Part shown: one piece after another, positions 1-9,315 of the stretch
Position numbering within the stretch: the first letter of the stretch is position 1
Layout: each line of letters begins with the position of its first letter
NCBI RefSeq assembly: GCF_003201655.1
Contig: NZ_QJJU01000010.1
Coordinates: 152,639 to 216,638 of the forward strand
Direction of reading: 5' to 3'
Length of the DNA stretch: 64,000 nucleotides
Origin: Mycolicibacterium moriokaense
Lineage (GTDB): Bacteria; Actinomycetota; Actinomycetes; Mycobacteriales; Mycobacteriaceae
The notes under the pieces: model-generated
What the model saw: only the letters and a program-made list of their open reading frames with translations
Databases searched by the model: none
What the model was told of the DNA's origin: nothing
Program-made: the position numbers and the translations under genes

Positions 1-1706
1 GTGGTGCGGGCCAACCGCCAGCCGTCGTTGACCTGCCCGACGACCATCTCGTCGGGCACGAACACGTCGTCGAAGAACACCTCGTTGAACAGGTTGTCGC
101 CAGTGATTTCACGCAGCGGCCGAATATCGATCCCCGGCGTCTTCATGTCGACGATGAAATACGTGATGCCCTTGTGCTTCGGCGCATCCGCATCGGTGCG
201 CGCCAGGCACACACCGTATTGCGCCCAGTTCGCCCGCGATGTCCACACCTTCTGCCCGGTGAGCTTCCAACCACCTTCGGCGCGAACGGCTTTCATCCGC
301 AGTGAGGCGAGGTCGGAGCCAGCGCCTGGCTCGCTGAACAATTGGCACCAGAACAGCTCGCCGGTGAGCGTGGGTGGCACGAACCGCTCGATCTGTTCTT
401 GGCTGCCGTGCTCGAGGATGGTCGGCGCGGCCCACCAGCCGATCACCAGATCGGGGCGTGTCACACCTGCCGCCGCCATCTCCTGGTCGATCAGCAATTG
501 CTCGGCAGGACCCGCTTCCCGTCCGTACGGCCGCGGCCAGTGCGGTGCCTGCAGGCCTGATTCGGCGAGTGCCACTTGCTGCTCCTCGGCAGGCAACGCG
601 GCGACTTCGGCTACCGCAGAAGCGATCTCGGACTGCAGATCCGCCACCGAGTCAAGGTCGATGTGTAGATCGCGGCGCACGCCCTCGGCCGTCAAGGCCG
701 CGACACGACGCAGCCAGCGCGAGTGCCCGCCGAGAAACTGCGCCATCCCGTATGCACGACGCAGATAGAGGTGCGCGTCGTGCTCGAAGGTGATGCCGAT
801 ACCGCCGAGCACTTGGATGCAGTCCTTGGCGTTCGCCTTCGCCGCGTCGATGGCCGTGCATGCCGCAACCGCCGCCGCAATCGACAGCTGGCGCTCGTCG
901 GCGTTCGCCACGGCCGCTGCCGCATCAGCGGCCGCCACCGAGATCTGTTCGGAGCGAAGCAACATCTCGGCGCACATGTGCTTGATCGCCTGGAAGCTTC
1001 CGATCGGCTTGCCGAACTGCTCGCGCACCTTCGCGTACTCGGTGGCGGTCTGAAGCGTCCAGCGCGCCAGGCCGGCGGCCTCGGCGGCCAGCACGGTGAC
1101 GGCGAGGTCCTCGACCCGCTGCGCCGAGACAGACAACAGCTCAGCAGGCGCCCCGTCGAACACGACCCGGGCCAGCGGCCGCGAGAAGTCGGTGGCCTTG
1201 AGCTGTTCAACGGTCACGCCGTCGGCGGTGGCGTCGACCATCACCCAGCCGTCACCGGCAGGCAGCAAGAGCAGCCCGGCCGCGTCGGCGCCGAGTACGT
1301 GCTCGGCCTTCCCGGACACCCGGCCGCCGTCGTAGCTCAGCTCAGCGGACATGGCGACGCCCGCGGTCCGCTCCCCCGACGCCAGAGCCCCCAACAGGCC
1401 GGTGTGCGAGTCACCGATGACAAGACTGGCCAGCGCCGTGGTGGCGATGGGACCGGGCACCATGGCGGCGGCGGCCTCGTCGACCATCGCGCAGAGGTCG
1501 TCCGCGCTGCCGCCTGCGCCGCCGTGCGCCTCGGGAAGCGCGACGCCGAAGATCCCCAGCTCGGCTAACCCGTCGTACGGGGCACGCCACGCGTCCTGCT
1601 TGCCGTTTTCCACATCGCGCGCTGCCGCGACTGCTCCTGAGCCCGCGGCCCAGCTACGGACCAGTTCGCGTGCGGCAAACTGCTCATCAGTAATGGTCGC
1701 GGACAC
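1..1706 (-). CDS. fadE34: Two-domain acyl-CoA dehydrogenase FadE34 (3' end outside window)
   Basis: FAD-dependent acyl-CoA dehydrogenase. In M. tuberculosis, FadE34 (ChsE3, Rv3573c) dehydrogenates the CoA thioester of the cholesterol side chain in the cytoplasm. Read from GTG at 1706, the visible 568 residues begin MSATITDEQF. They contain an N-terminal dehydrogenase-like half, then a second half with the family motif SEPGAGSDLASL and the downstream beta-domain. The length already exceeds the ~380 residues of single-domain FadE proteins and fits the ~710-residue fused class. It is divergent from kstR with a KstR operator between them, so cholesterol-dependent derepression is expected. The C terminus lies beyond position 1. 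Assignment to FadE34 rather than another fused FadE rests mainly on adjacency to kstR. Confidence 0.88.
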   Translation of the reverse strand, partial: MSATITDEQFAARELVRSWAAGSGAVAAARDVENGKQDAWRAPYDGLAELGIFGVALPEAHGGAGGSADDLCAMVDEAAAAMVPGPIATTALASLVIGDSHTGLLGALASGERTAGVAMSAELSYDGGRVSGKAEHVLGADAAGLLLLPAGDGWVMVDATADGVTVEQLKATDFSRPLARVVFDGAPAELLSVSAQRVEDLAVTVLAAEAAGLARWTLQTATEYAKVREQFGKPIGSFQAIKHMCAEMLLRSEQISVAAADAAAAVANADERQLSIAAAVAACTAIDAAKANAKDCIQVLGGIGITFEHDAHLYLRRAYGMAQFLGGHSRWLRRVAALTAEGVRRDLHIDLDSVADLQSEIASAVAEVAALPAEEQQVALAESGLQAPHWPRPYGREAGPAEQLLIDQEMAAAGVTRPDLVIGWWAAPTILEHGSQEQIERFVPPTLTGELFWCQLFSEPGAGSDLASLRMKAVRAEGGWKLTGQKVWTSRANWAQYGVCLARTDADAPKHKGITYFIVDMKTPGIDIRPLREITGDNLFNEVFFDDVFVPDEMVVGQVNDGWRLART

Positions 1707-1748
1707 CGCAGACTCCTAGCGTTTGGGTGAGAAGGCCATGCTTCTCAC

Positions 1749-1762
1749 TAGAACGTGTTCTA
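1749..1762. promoter_or_regulatory. KstR operator between fadE34 and kstR
   Basis: The 14-mer TAGAACGTGTTCTA matches the published KstR consensus TnnAACnnGTTnnA at every fixed position and is symmetric except for its two central bases. It lies 43 bp upstream of the fadE34 GTG and between the divergent genes, so one site could control both fadE34 and kstR itself. Confidence 0.88.
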
Positions 1763-1904
1763 ATAGTGCCAGCGATCAACCGTCAAGTCGACCGCTATTA
1801 CAGCAGGACACGTCGGTGCCAACGTCGACGCCGAAGTGGGAAAACGAGGTTCGGCATGCGTATCGTTTTCACCGAGACCGCACTATGAAGGAGCTGCCCG
1901 CCGC

Positions 1905-2576
1905 ATGTCGACGCCAGCACAAACCAACCCGGGTTCGGGACCTGAATCGCGCCCACGTCAGGTGATGAACGTGGCTGTTCTGGCGGAGTCCGAGCTCGGG
2001 TCCGAAGCCCAGCGTGAGCGCCGCAAGCGCATCCTGGACGCCACCCTGGCCATCGCCTCCAAGGGCGGCTACGAGGCCGTTCAGATGCGCGCGGTCGCCG
2101 AACGCGCCGATGTCGCAGTCGGCACGCTGTACCGCTACTTCCCGTCAAAGGTGCACCTGCTGGTATCGGCCCTCGGCCGGGAGTTCGAGCGCATCGATGC
2201 CAAGACCGACCGCGCGGCGTTGACCGGCGGCACTCCCTACCAGCGGCTCAACCTCATGGTCGGCAAACTGAACCGGGCGATGCAGCGCAATCCGCTGCTG
2301 ACCGAGGCCATGACCCGCGCGTTCGTCTTCGCGGATGCATCGGCGGCCGGTGAGGTTGATCACGTCGGCAAGCTGATGGACTCGATGTTCGCCCGCGCCA
2401 TGAGTGACGGCGAGCCGACCGAGGACCAGTACCACATTGCGCGCGTCATCTCGGATGTCTGGCTGTCCAACCTGCTGGCCTGGCTGACCCGGAGGGCGTC
2501 GGCGACCGATGTCAGCAAGCGGCTCGATCTGGCCGTGCGTTTGCTCATCGGCGACGGGGAGCACCCTAAGATTTAG
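1905..2576 (+). CDS. kstR: TetR-family cholesterol catabolism repressor KstR
   Basis: Transcriptional repressor of the cholesterol degradation regulon, released by a steroid-CoA ligand. The TetR helix-turn-helix is visible (AERADVAVGTLYRYFPSK), and the sequence from MNVAVLAESELGSEAQRERR to the C terminus is nearly identical to M. tuberculosis KstR (Rv3574, ~199 aa). Two starts are plausible: ATG 1905 (AAGGAG 12 nt upstream) and ATG 1965, where strong conservation begins. I give 1905 because its ribosome binding site is better; the first 20 residues would then be a poorly conserved extension. It is divergent from fadE34 across a KstR operator, which implies autoregulation. Confidence 0.93.
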   Translation: MSTPAQTNPGSGPESRPRQVMNVAVLAESELGSEAQRERRKRILDATLAIASKGGYEAVQMRAVAERADVAVGTLYRYFPSKVHLLVSALGREFERIDAKTDRAALTGGTPYQRLNLMVGKLNRAMQRNPLLTEAMTRAFVFADASAAGEVDHVGKLMDSMFARAMSDGEPTEDQYHIARVISDVWLSNLLAWLTRRASATDVSKRLDLAVRLLIGDGEHPKI

Positions 2577-2579
2577 CGG

Positions 2580-5126
2580 GTGGCTTCAGAGCCTTCAGCG
2601 CTACCACTTGAGTTGAGACGCGCGCTCGGCACGGTCGGGCGCGTGCCGCGGCTGCTTGTGGCGTGCGACTACGACGGCACCATGGCCCCGATCGTCGCGA
2701 ACCCCGACGATGCGCGCCCGCTCGCCGAGACAGCCGCGGCGCTGCGCGAACTGGCCGCCCTCCCGTCGACGACGGCAGCGCTGATCTCCGGCCGCGCGCT
2801 GCGCGACCTGGCGACACTGTCGAGGATGCCCGCCGAGGTCCACCTTGTCGGCAGCCACGGTTCGGAGTTCGATACCGGTTTCGTCCACGCGATCGACGAT
2901 GCGGCCAAGGCGCTGTTGGGCAGGATCAAGGACGCGTTGAGCGCGATCGCCGCAGAGTTCCCCGGCGTAGCCATCGAGATAAAGCCCGCAAGCGTCGCGC
3001 TGCACGTCCGCAACGCGGATCCCGCCGACGCACGAGAGGCGCTGGAGAAGGCGCACGCAGTCTCGCAACACTGGGACGCACAGATCACCGAGGGCAAGGC
3101 GGTCTTGGAGTTCGCGGTCATCCAGACGGACAAGGGGCAGGCGCTCGACATCCTGAGGCACCAAGAGGGCGCATCGGCGACGATATTCATCGGCGACGAC
3201 GTCACCGACGAGAAGGCGTTTCGCCGGCTGCACGGACCCGACATCGGCATCAAGGTCGGCGACGGCGACACCCTTGCCGGCTATCGCATCGAGTCGCCAG
3301 AAGAGGTGGCCGCGGTGCTGGACTGCCTCCTCGAGGCGCGCCGCACCTGGCTCTTGGGCGGGCACAGCACGCCGATCGAGCGGCTGACGATGCTGTCCAA
3401 CTCCCACACCGTGTCGCTACTGACACCCGACGCCGACGTCGTCTGGATGTGCCATCCGCAGTCCGATTCGGCGGCCGTGTTCTCCCGACTGCTCGGCGAT
3501 GTCACTGCGGGGCACTTCGCGATAGGTCCGCAGCGCGAGGCGCTGCCGCTCAGCCAGCGCTACGTCACCGGCACGATGACCGTCGAAACCCGTTGGGCCA
3601 GCTTGCTGGTCACCGACTACCTTTCGCACGACGTCGGTGCGGGCCGCACCGATTTGATTCGTGTCATCAGCGGGCAGGCCAAGGCGGTGGTCGAGTTCGC
3701 GCCGCGTCCCGAGTTCGCGCAGGCGCCCGTTCATCTGCGAGTCGACGAGGGCGGCCTGCGCGTGTTCGCGACCAACGATCCGATGGTGTTGCGGTCACCC
3801 GGCGTGCAGTGGGAGATCGTGCCCGACGGGATCCACCAGACCGCGCGGGCCGTCATCGACCCGTCCGAAGGGCCGTGTGTACTCGAGTTGCGGTGCGGCA
3901 CGGAAGATTTGACGGAGAGCCCGGTGGACGCCGACTCAAGGCGCGAACGCGCGGAGAGTTACTGGAGCGACTGGAGTTCCACGCTGACCCTGCCGTCGCT
4001 GAAACCGGAGCTGATGAAGCGGTCGGCGCTGACGCTGCGCGGGCTTGTGCACGCCGACACCGGCGCGATCATGGCGGCGGCCACCACCTCATTGCCCGAG
4101 GAGATCGGCGGCGTCCGCAACTGGGACTACCGGTACTGCTGGATTCGCGACGCCGCGATGACCGCGTCGGCACTGGTTTCGCTGGGCTCGATAGCCGAGG
4201 CCGAGGGCTACCTGAACTGGCTGCACGGTGTGATCGAGACGATGCACGGCCCCGAACGGCTGCATCCGCTGTACGCGCTGTCGGGCGCGATCCTCGGCCC
4301 CGAGGCAGTGATCGACTCGCTGCCCGGCTACGCGGGGTCGCGTCCCGTTCGAGTCGGCAACGCCGCCAATGTCCAAGTGCAGCTGGACGTCTTCGGCCCC
4401 GTGGTGCAGCTGATCGCCGATCTCTGCAAGCGGCGGGTCTCCAACGGTGTGAAGGACGCTCTGACGGATGCGGACTGGAATCTCGTCAGCGAGATGGTGT
4501 TCGCCGTCGAAAGCCGTTGGGTGGAGCCCGATCACGGCATCTGGGAGATCCGCGGCAATCCTCGCCATCACGTGTACTCCAAGGTGATGTGCTGGTTGAC
4601 GGTGGATCGCGCTTTGAGGCTTGCCGCGGAGTTCGGCCGCGAGGCGCCGCCGGGATGGTCCACGCTGCGTGACGTGATCTCCAAGCAGGTGTGCGAGCGC
4701 GGCTGGAACGACGAGGTGAAGTCGTTCACCGCTGCCTACGACGGCACCGACCTCGACGCGGCCACGCTGCATATCGGGCTGTCCGGGTTGATCGACCCGG
4801 CCGATGAACGGTTCGCCGCCACAGTCGTCGCGACGGAGACCGAGCTGCGCAGCGGCGCAACGGTTTACCGGTATCATCGCGACGACGGGCTGCCAGGCAC
4901 CGAGGGCGGCTTCCATCTATGCGCGGCGTGGCTGCTCGAGGCGTACCTATTGACGGACCAGCGCTCGCAGGCCGAGGCCCTGTTCGATCGGCTAGTCGCT
5001 GCGGCGGGGCCGACGGGGCTGTTGTCCGAGGAGTATGACCCGGTGGCCGAGCGCGCTCTTGGCAACCATCCGCAGGCGTACAGCCACATCGGGCTGCTGC
5101 GCTGCGCGCAACTACTCGACGGTTAA
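2580..5126 (+). CDS. Trehalose-6-phosphate phosphatase / GH15 glycosidase fusion
   Basis: 848-residue two-domain protein. Residues ~25-250 form a HAD-type trehalose-phosphatase domain: nucleophile motif DYDGT at 30-34, then SGRALRDL, HGSEFD and the acidic FIGDDVTDEKAF. Residues ~260-848 are a glycoside hydrolase family 15 (glucoamylase/trehalase-like) domain with the signature NWDYRYCWIRDA. Family knowledge suggests it could release trehalose from trehalose-6-phosphate and also act on an alpha-glucoside, perhaps trehalose; the substrates are not evident from sequence. The GTG at 2580 is 3 nt past the kstR stop, so translation may be coupled. A hairpin at 5128-5151 ends the unit. No signal peptide, so cytoplasmic. 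Confidence 0.85.
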   Translation: MASEPSALPLELRRALGTVGRVPRLLVACDYDGTMAPIVANPDDARPLAETAAALRELAALPSTTAALISGRALRDLATLSRMPAEVHLVGSHGSEFDTGFVHAIDDAAKALLGRIKDALSAIAAEFPGVAIEIKPASVALHVRNADPADAREALEKAHAVSQHWDAQITEGKAVLEFAVIQTDKGQALDILRHQEGASATIFIGDDVTDEKAFRRLHGPDIGIKVGDGDTLAGYRIESPEEVAAVLDCLLEARRTWLLGGHSTPIERLTMLSNSHTVSLLTPDADVVWMCHPQSDSAAVFSRLLGDVTAGHFAIGPQREALPLSQRYVTGTMTVETRWASLLVTDYLSHDVGAGRTDLIRVISGQAKAVVEFAPRPEFAQAPVHLRVDEGGLRVFATNDPMVLRSPGVQWEIVPDGIHQTARAVIDPSEGPCVLELRCGTEDLTESPVDADSRRERAESYWSDWSSTLTLPSLKPELMKRSALTLRGLVHADTGAIMAAATTSLPEEIGGVRNWDYRYCWIRDAAMTASALVSLGSIAEAEGYLNWLHGVIETMHGPERLHPLYALSGAILGPEAVIDSLPGYAGSRPVRVGNAANVQVQLDVFGPVVQLIADLCKRRVSNGVKDALTDADWNLVSEMVFAVESRWVEPDHGIWEIRGNPRHHVYSKVMCWLTVDRALRLAAEFGREAPPGWSTLRDVISKQVCERGWNDEVKSFTAAYDGTDLDAATLHIGLSGLIDPADERFAATVVATETELRSGATVYRYHRDDGLPGTEGGFHLCAAWLLEAYLLTDQRSQAEALFDRLVAAAGPTGLLSEEYDPVAERALGNHPQAYSHIGLLRCAQLLDG

Positions 5127-5127
5127 C

Positions 5128-5151
5128 CCGCCCAAACGGACGTTTGGGCGG
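5128..5151. terminator. Hairpin between convergent genes
   Basis: CCGCCCAAAC and GTTTGGGCGG form a perfect 10-bp stem around GGAC, 2 nt after the stop of the trehalose-phosphatase fusion and 41 bp past the stop of the convergent LacI gene. There is no real U-tract in either direction, as is common for mycobacterial terminators. Confidence 0.7.
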
Positions 5152-5192
5152 AAAAGGTCGAGTAGATCACGCCATTTCGTCGATCTCGGCGC

Positions 5193-6293
5193 CTAGGACG
5201 GTGGGCCCGCCGTGCGGCCGCGCACCACTTCGGTGTCGAGCACGTCGATCACCGGCAGCCCGTCTCGCGGCGGGTTGTGCAGCAGCCGTCCGGCTCGGCG
5301 GCCCTTCTCCAAGCTCGGCTGCACGACGGTGGTAAGCCCGCGCCGCAATGCGTCTGGGACGCCGTCGAAGCCGGTCACCGTCATCTGGCCAGGCACATAA
5401 ATTCCTCGCGCGCGCAGGTAGTCCATCGCCGACAGCGCGAGCACGTCGGCCGTGCACATCAATGCCGTGATCCGGGGATTCGCCTCCAGCGCCACCTCGG
5501 CGGCAGCCCCGCCCGAGATCAGCAGGTGCTCGTAGGTCTCCACCACGGTCAGTGACCCGGGATCAAGCCCCACGGCGGTCATCGCGTCGTACACGCCGTG
5601 AATGCGCTCGCGCTGCACGTGAAAATGCGGCGTCTGCACGCGTTCGGGGTCGGCGACCGCAGGCCTGGGACCGCCGTGCGGCCAGTCGCGGCCCAGGCGC
5701 ATGGTGAGCAGGCCGATCTCCCGATGACCCAGTCCCACAACATATTCCGCAAGCTTGCGCATCGCGTTGCGGTCGTCGATACAGACCCGCGACGTGCCAG
5801 GCACATCCTTGGGCTGGTCGACGACGACGATCGGCAGATGTCGTTGCTGCACCACTGGCAGGTACGGGTCATCGTCGGAGGCGGAGTAGACGACGAAGCC
5901 GTCGACACCCGCTGCGAGCACGGCTGCCGAGCCGTCGCTGACGCTGCGGTTCGGCCCGACCGCCACCAGCAGCAGGCCCTGTCCCGCCTCCTCGCACGAT
6001 TCGGCCAGGCCGGCAACGAAATCCAGCGCGGCCGGGTCTGAGAACGAATAGTTGAGCGGCTCGGTGATCACCAGACCGACGGCGCCCGCCTTGCGGGTTC
6101 GCAGCGACCGCGCGACTGGGTCGGGTCCTGGGTAGCCCAGCCGTTTCGCGGTGGCAAGCACCCGCTCCCTAAGATCGGTCGACAGCTGATCCGGCCTGTT
6201 GTACGCGTTGGAGATGGTGGTCCGGGAGACCTTGAGCTCGGCTGCCAACGAGGCCAGGGTCGCACGCCGCCTGGGCGCGGGACTCCTCGACAT
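5193..6293 (-). CDS. LacI-family transcriptional regulator
   Basis: 366-residue sugar-type repressor. An N-terminal LacI helix-turn-helix (ATLASLAAELKVSRTTISNAYN, about residues 11-32, followed by the hinge helix region VARSLRT) precedes a periplasmic-binding-protein-like effector domain. It corresponds in place and type to M. tuberculosis Rv3575c. The effector is unknown. Its neighbours, a trehalose-processing fusion downstream (convergent) and the zinc importer upstream (divergent), make a sugar signal more likely than zinc, but this is inference. Confidence 0.88.
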   Translation of the reverse strand: MSRSPAPRRRATLASLAAELKVSRTTISNAYNRPDQLSTDLRERVLATAKRLGYPGPDPVARSLRTRKAGAVGLVITEPLNYSFSDPAALDFVAGLAESCEEAGQGLLLVAVGPNRSVSDGSAAVLAAGVDGFVVYSASDDDPYLPVVQQRHLPIVVVDQPKDVPGTSRVCIDDRNAMRKLAEYVVGLGHREIGLLTMRLGRDWPHGGPRPAVADPERVQTPHFHVQRERIHGVYDAMTAVGLDPGSLTVVETYEHLLISGGAAAEVALEANPRITALMCTADVLALSAMDYLRARGIYVPGQMTVTGFDGVPDALRRGLTTVVQPSLEKGRRAGRLLHNPPRDGLPVIDVLDTEVVRGRTAGPPS

Positions 6294-6413
6294 GCTCCCC
6301 GACGTTAGTGGATGGAATCCGTAGCGATAAGCGGCGCGCTTTGGTTGAGCTCACGGGACCAAGTCTGTAGCCCGCCGGTGCGCTCTGCGGCCGTGTCGTC
6401 TATCGTTAACGAT

Positions 6414-6426
6414 AATGGTTTCCATT
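6414..6426. promoter_or_regulatory. Candidate Zur operator upstream of znuA
   Basis: AATGG-TTT-CCATT, a perfect inverted repeat in an A+T-rich pocket, lies 27 bp before the znuA start in the lacI-znuA divergent gap. Position and composition fit a Zur/Fur-type operator, and mycobacterial znu operons are known Zur targets. The exact consensus was not checked. Confidence 0.5.
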
Positions 6427-6452
6427 TCGCTTAAGTTCGTTCAGGAGGACTC

Positions 6453-7406
6453 GTGACTGCCCATGGCCGTATCCGGATCGGCACGATTGCCATCGCCGCA
6501 TTCGCGACGGCGACCCTGCTGTTGGCGGGATGCAACTCCACCTCATCGAACGGGACGTCGACCACAGGCGCCGGGCCGACCACCAGCGCGGCAGCGGCGG
6601 GTCCCGTCAATGTGGTCGCGAGCTCGAACGTGTGGGGCGACATCACCAAGCAAATCGGTGGCGACCACGTGAACGTGACATCGATTCTCTCCGATCCGAA
6701 CGCCGATCCGCACCAGTACGAGGCCGATGCGAAGACTGGCGCCGCGATCAGCAAAGCCCAACTCGTCGTCGAGAACGGTTTGGGCTATGACGATTTCATG
6801 GACAAGCTGCTCGCCGCGTCCCCAAACGCCAACCGCACCGCGCTCAATGCCGCTGACGTCATGAAGATCTCGGGATCGGACGCCAACCCGCATATCTGGT
6901 ACGACATCGCCAAAATCCCCGATGTCGCAACGGCAATCGCGGATCAACTCCGCAAGCTCGATCCCGCCGACGCCGACGCATTCACCGCCAACGCGAAGAC
7001 ATTCACCGACAGCCTGACGCCTCTCACGGCCGGAATCGACAACATCAGGGCCAAGCATCCGAGCGCTCCCGTCGGCTACACAGAACGGGTGCCGGGTTAT
7101 CTCGTCGAGGCGGCAGGTTTGAAGTTGGCAACCCCCGCGTCGTTCGCGCAATCGATCGAGGATGGCAACGACCCAAGCGTGGCTGACAACTCGGCCATGG
7201 ACGCGGCTCTGACGGGCAAGACGATCAAGGTGCTGCTCTACAACGGGCAGGTCACCAGCCCCGCGACCGATGCCGTCAAGCAGCTGGCACAATCCAGTGG
7301 GGTGCCGGTCGTCGGTGTGACCGAGACGCTCCCGCCGACGGACAAGAACTTCCAGGCCTGGCAACTCCGTCAGATCAACGAGATCACGACTGCACTCGGA
7401 GGATAA
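6453..7406 (+). CDS. znuA: Zinc ABC transporter substrate-binding lipoprotein
   Basis: Extracytoplasmic metal-binding lipoprotein delivering Zn(II) (possibly Mn) to the ZnuBC importer. It has an N-terminal signal ending in the lipobox LLAGC (Cys about residue 27) and a low-complexity Ser/Thr/Ala linker. The cluster A-1 solute-binding fold follows, with the candidate metal ligands DPHQYE and NPHIWYD. The GTG start at 6453 has AGGAGG about 8 nt upstream. It lacks the long His-rich loop of some ZnuA proteins. First gene of znuA-znuC-znuB, with 3 bp to znuC. M. smegmatis has the same znuABC arrangement next to kstR, where zinc starvation induces it through Zur. Confidence 0.87.
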   Translation: MTAHGRIRIGTIAIAAFATATLLLAGCNSTSSNGTSTTGAGPTTSAAAAGPVNVVASSNVWGDITKQIGGDHVNVTSILSDPNADPHQYEADAKTGAAISKAQLVVENGLGYDDFMDKLLAASPNANRTALNAADVMKISGSDANPHIWYDIAKIPDVATAIADQLRKLDPADADAFTANAKTFTDSLTPLTAGIDNIRAKHPSAPVGYTERVPGYLVEAAGLKLATPASFAQSIEDGNDPSVADNSAMDAALTGKTIKVLLYNGQVTSPATDAVKQLAQSSGVPVVGVTETLPPTDKNFQAWQLRQINEITTALGG

Positions 7407-7409
7407 AGC

Positions 7410-8252
7410 GTGGGCGAAAAGTCCGCGGAACCGACGGTCCGCCTCCGCGGGGCCAGCCTGGGATTTGGCGCTCGTCTCCTCTGGCAGAATCTCGACCTCA
7501 CAGTGGCCCCCGGCGAGTTTGTCGCCGTCCTGGGTCCCAACGGAAGCGGCAAGACCTCCCTGGTCAAGGTGCTGCTCGGCTTGACCCCGCTGTCGTCGGG
7601 CTCGGTGGAGGTGTGCGGAGCACCACCCAAACGCGGCAGCAACGTCATCGGCTATATCCCTCAGCAGCGAGGATTCGACCGCGACGTCCCAATCCGGGGA
7701 ATCGACCTGGTTCGCCTCGGGCTCGACGGCCATCGGTGGGGCTTCCCGCTGCCCAATCCGCAACGACGACGCCTCGTGGACGCCGCCATCGCATCGGTCG
7801 GTGCGACGGAGTTCGCACAGGCGCCCGTCGGTCGGTTGTCGGGCGGTGAACAGCAACGGCTCCGCATCGCTCAGGCCTTGCTGGGCGACCCGAAAATAAT
7901 GCTGTGCGACGAGGCGCTGCTGTCGCTGGACATCAAGCACCAGCGCGACGTGGTGGGGCTGATCGACAGCCGGCGCCGGGCGCTCAACGCCTCGGTGTTG
8001 TTCGTCACGCACGAGATCAATCCCATCCTGCCCGTCGTGGATCGCGTCCTCTATCTGGTCGGAACCCGGTGGGCGGTCGGGGCTCCCGACGAGGTGTTCA
8101 CCAGTGCGAGGCTGTCCGACCTGTATCAAACCGACGTCGAGGTGCTCCGCGTGCGGGGTCGGATCGTCGTCGTGGGTCCACCGGACAGCCCGCACTCCGA
8201 AATCGGTAGCACGCACTACCACCACCTGCACGACGACGAGGTCGTGGAATGA
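7410..8252 (+). CDS. znuC: Zinc ABC transporter ATP-binding protein
   Basis: ATPase that powers metal import. Walker A GPNGSGKT, Q-loop IPQQRG, signature LSGGEQQR, Walker B IMLCDEA and the switch His in FVTHE are all present. Walker B is followed by Ala where many relatives have Pro. The C terminus ends in a short His-rich run (HYHHLHDDE), suggesting metal sensing or binding; this is inference. GTG start 3 bp after znuA; the 3' end overlaps znuB by 4 bp (ATGA), so the three proteins are translationally linked. Confidence 0.92.
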   Translation: MGEKSAEPTVRLRGASLGFGARLLWQNLDLTVAPGEFVAVLGPNGSGKTSLVKVLLGLTPLSSGSVEVCGAPPKRGSNVIGYIPQQRGFDRDVPIRGIDLVRLGLDGHRWGFPLPNPQRRRLVDAAIASVGATEFAQAPVGRLSGGEQQRLRIAQALLGDPKIMLCDEALLSLDIKHQRDVVGLIDSRRRALNASVLFVTHEINPILPVVDRVLYLVGTRWAVGAPDEVFTSARLSDLYQTDVEVLRVRGRIVVVGPPDSPHSEIGSTHYHHLHDDEVVE

Positions 8253-9151
8253 CTTTGGCGGATTTCCTTGCTGAGGGTTTCGTCCAGCATGCGTTGATCG
8301 CGGCGACCCTCGTCGCGGTGACGGCAGGGCTGATTGGGCCGCTCGTCATCATGCGCGACCTCGCGTTTGCCGTGCATGGGACCGCCGAATTGGCGTTCAC
8401 CGGTGCGGCGGCCGGCTTGCTGGTAGCCGACGATCCGCTGTTGGGTGCATTGCTGGGGTCGATCGTGGTAGCGACCGCCACGGGCTTGCTCGGGAATCGC
8501 GAACGGGAACGGAACTCCGCGATCGGGGTGATCCTGGCATTCGGCCTCGGTGTCGGTGTTTACCTGTTGTCCCTTTACAGAGGTTTCGCCACCGCTGCCA
8601 CCAACATCCTGTTCGGACAGATATTCGGCGTCAGCCCGGGCCAGATCACGTTGCTCACCGGCATTGCAATCGGCGTCCTCATCGCGATGGCGTTGATGTA
8701 CCGACCGTTGCTCTTCGCCTCGGTCGATCCCGAGCTGGCCCAGGCCCGCGGTGTCCGCACCCGCCTGGTCGGTTTGTTGTTCGTGTATGTGCTCGCCCTC
8801 ACAGTTACCGAGGCCGCGCAGATCGTCGGGACGCTGCTGGTCTTGAGCCTCGCGATCACCCCGGCGGCAGCAGCGAGCCGGCTGAGCGCACGCACGCCAG
8901 TCGTGATCGCGATCTCGATCGCGTTCGCCTTGATCGCAGCGGACGGCGGTCTGCTGCTGAGCCTCGTGCACTCCGATGTCAAGGCCAGCGTCTTCATCTC
9001 AACAATCAGCTTCACGTTCTACGTAATCGCTCGAGTAGCAGGCAAATTCGTCGTTCCCGCTCTCACCGCCCGTCATCGCAAGCGAGCGACCCGCGACGAC
9101 GCGACGGCAGCGGACGACCCAGCTGATGCCCCTGCCGCTACGCAGACGTGA
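8249..9151 (+). CDS. znuB: Zinc ABC transporter permease
   Basis: ABC-3-type integral membrane permease of the ZnuABC importer, 300 residues with about eight hydrophobic segments (for example LIGPLVIMRDLAFAVHGTAELAF and VGTLLVLSLAITPAAAA, both typical of the family). Cytoplasmic membrane. Overlaps znuC by 4 bp. The cytoplasmic tail is charged and Ala/Asp-rich with no recognisable domain. Confidence 0.92.
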   Translation: MTLADFLAEGFVQHALIAATLVAVTAGLIGPLVIMRDLAFAVHGTAELAFTGAAAGLLVADDPLLGALLGSIVVATATGLLGNRERERNSAIGVILAFGLGVGVYLLSLYRGFATAATNILFGQIFGVSPGQITLLTGIAIGVLIAMALMYRPLLFASVDPELAQARGVRTRLVGLLFVYVLALTVTEAAQIVGTLLVLSLAITPAAAASRLSARTPVVIAISIAFALIAADGGLLLSLVHSDVKASVFISTISFTFYVIARVAGKFVVPALTARHRKRATRDDATAADDPADAPAATQT

Positions 9152-9315
9152 CACGCACGGTCCCAACAATCTCGTCAACCCGATCCGCAGTACACGTCGG
9201 TCGCTGGGCCATCCACGTCGCGTCGTGGCCCGGCTGATCCAGATCCGCCTCCGATCGACGGCCGGGAAAGTAATGTTTGCCGGGAATCGATCGGCTCATA
9301 TCCCGGGGGACAACG

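Noticed and set aside
6543..8231. 562-codon open frame antisense to znuA and znuC
   Set aside because: It mirrors two well-supported genes; long antisense frames are expected in high-G+C DNA.
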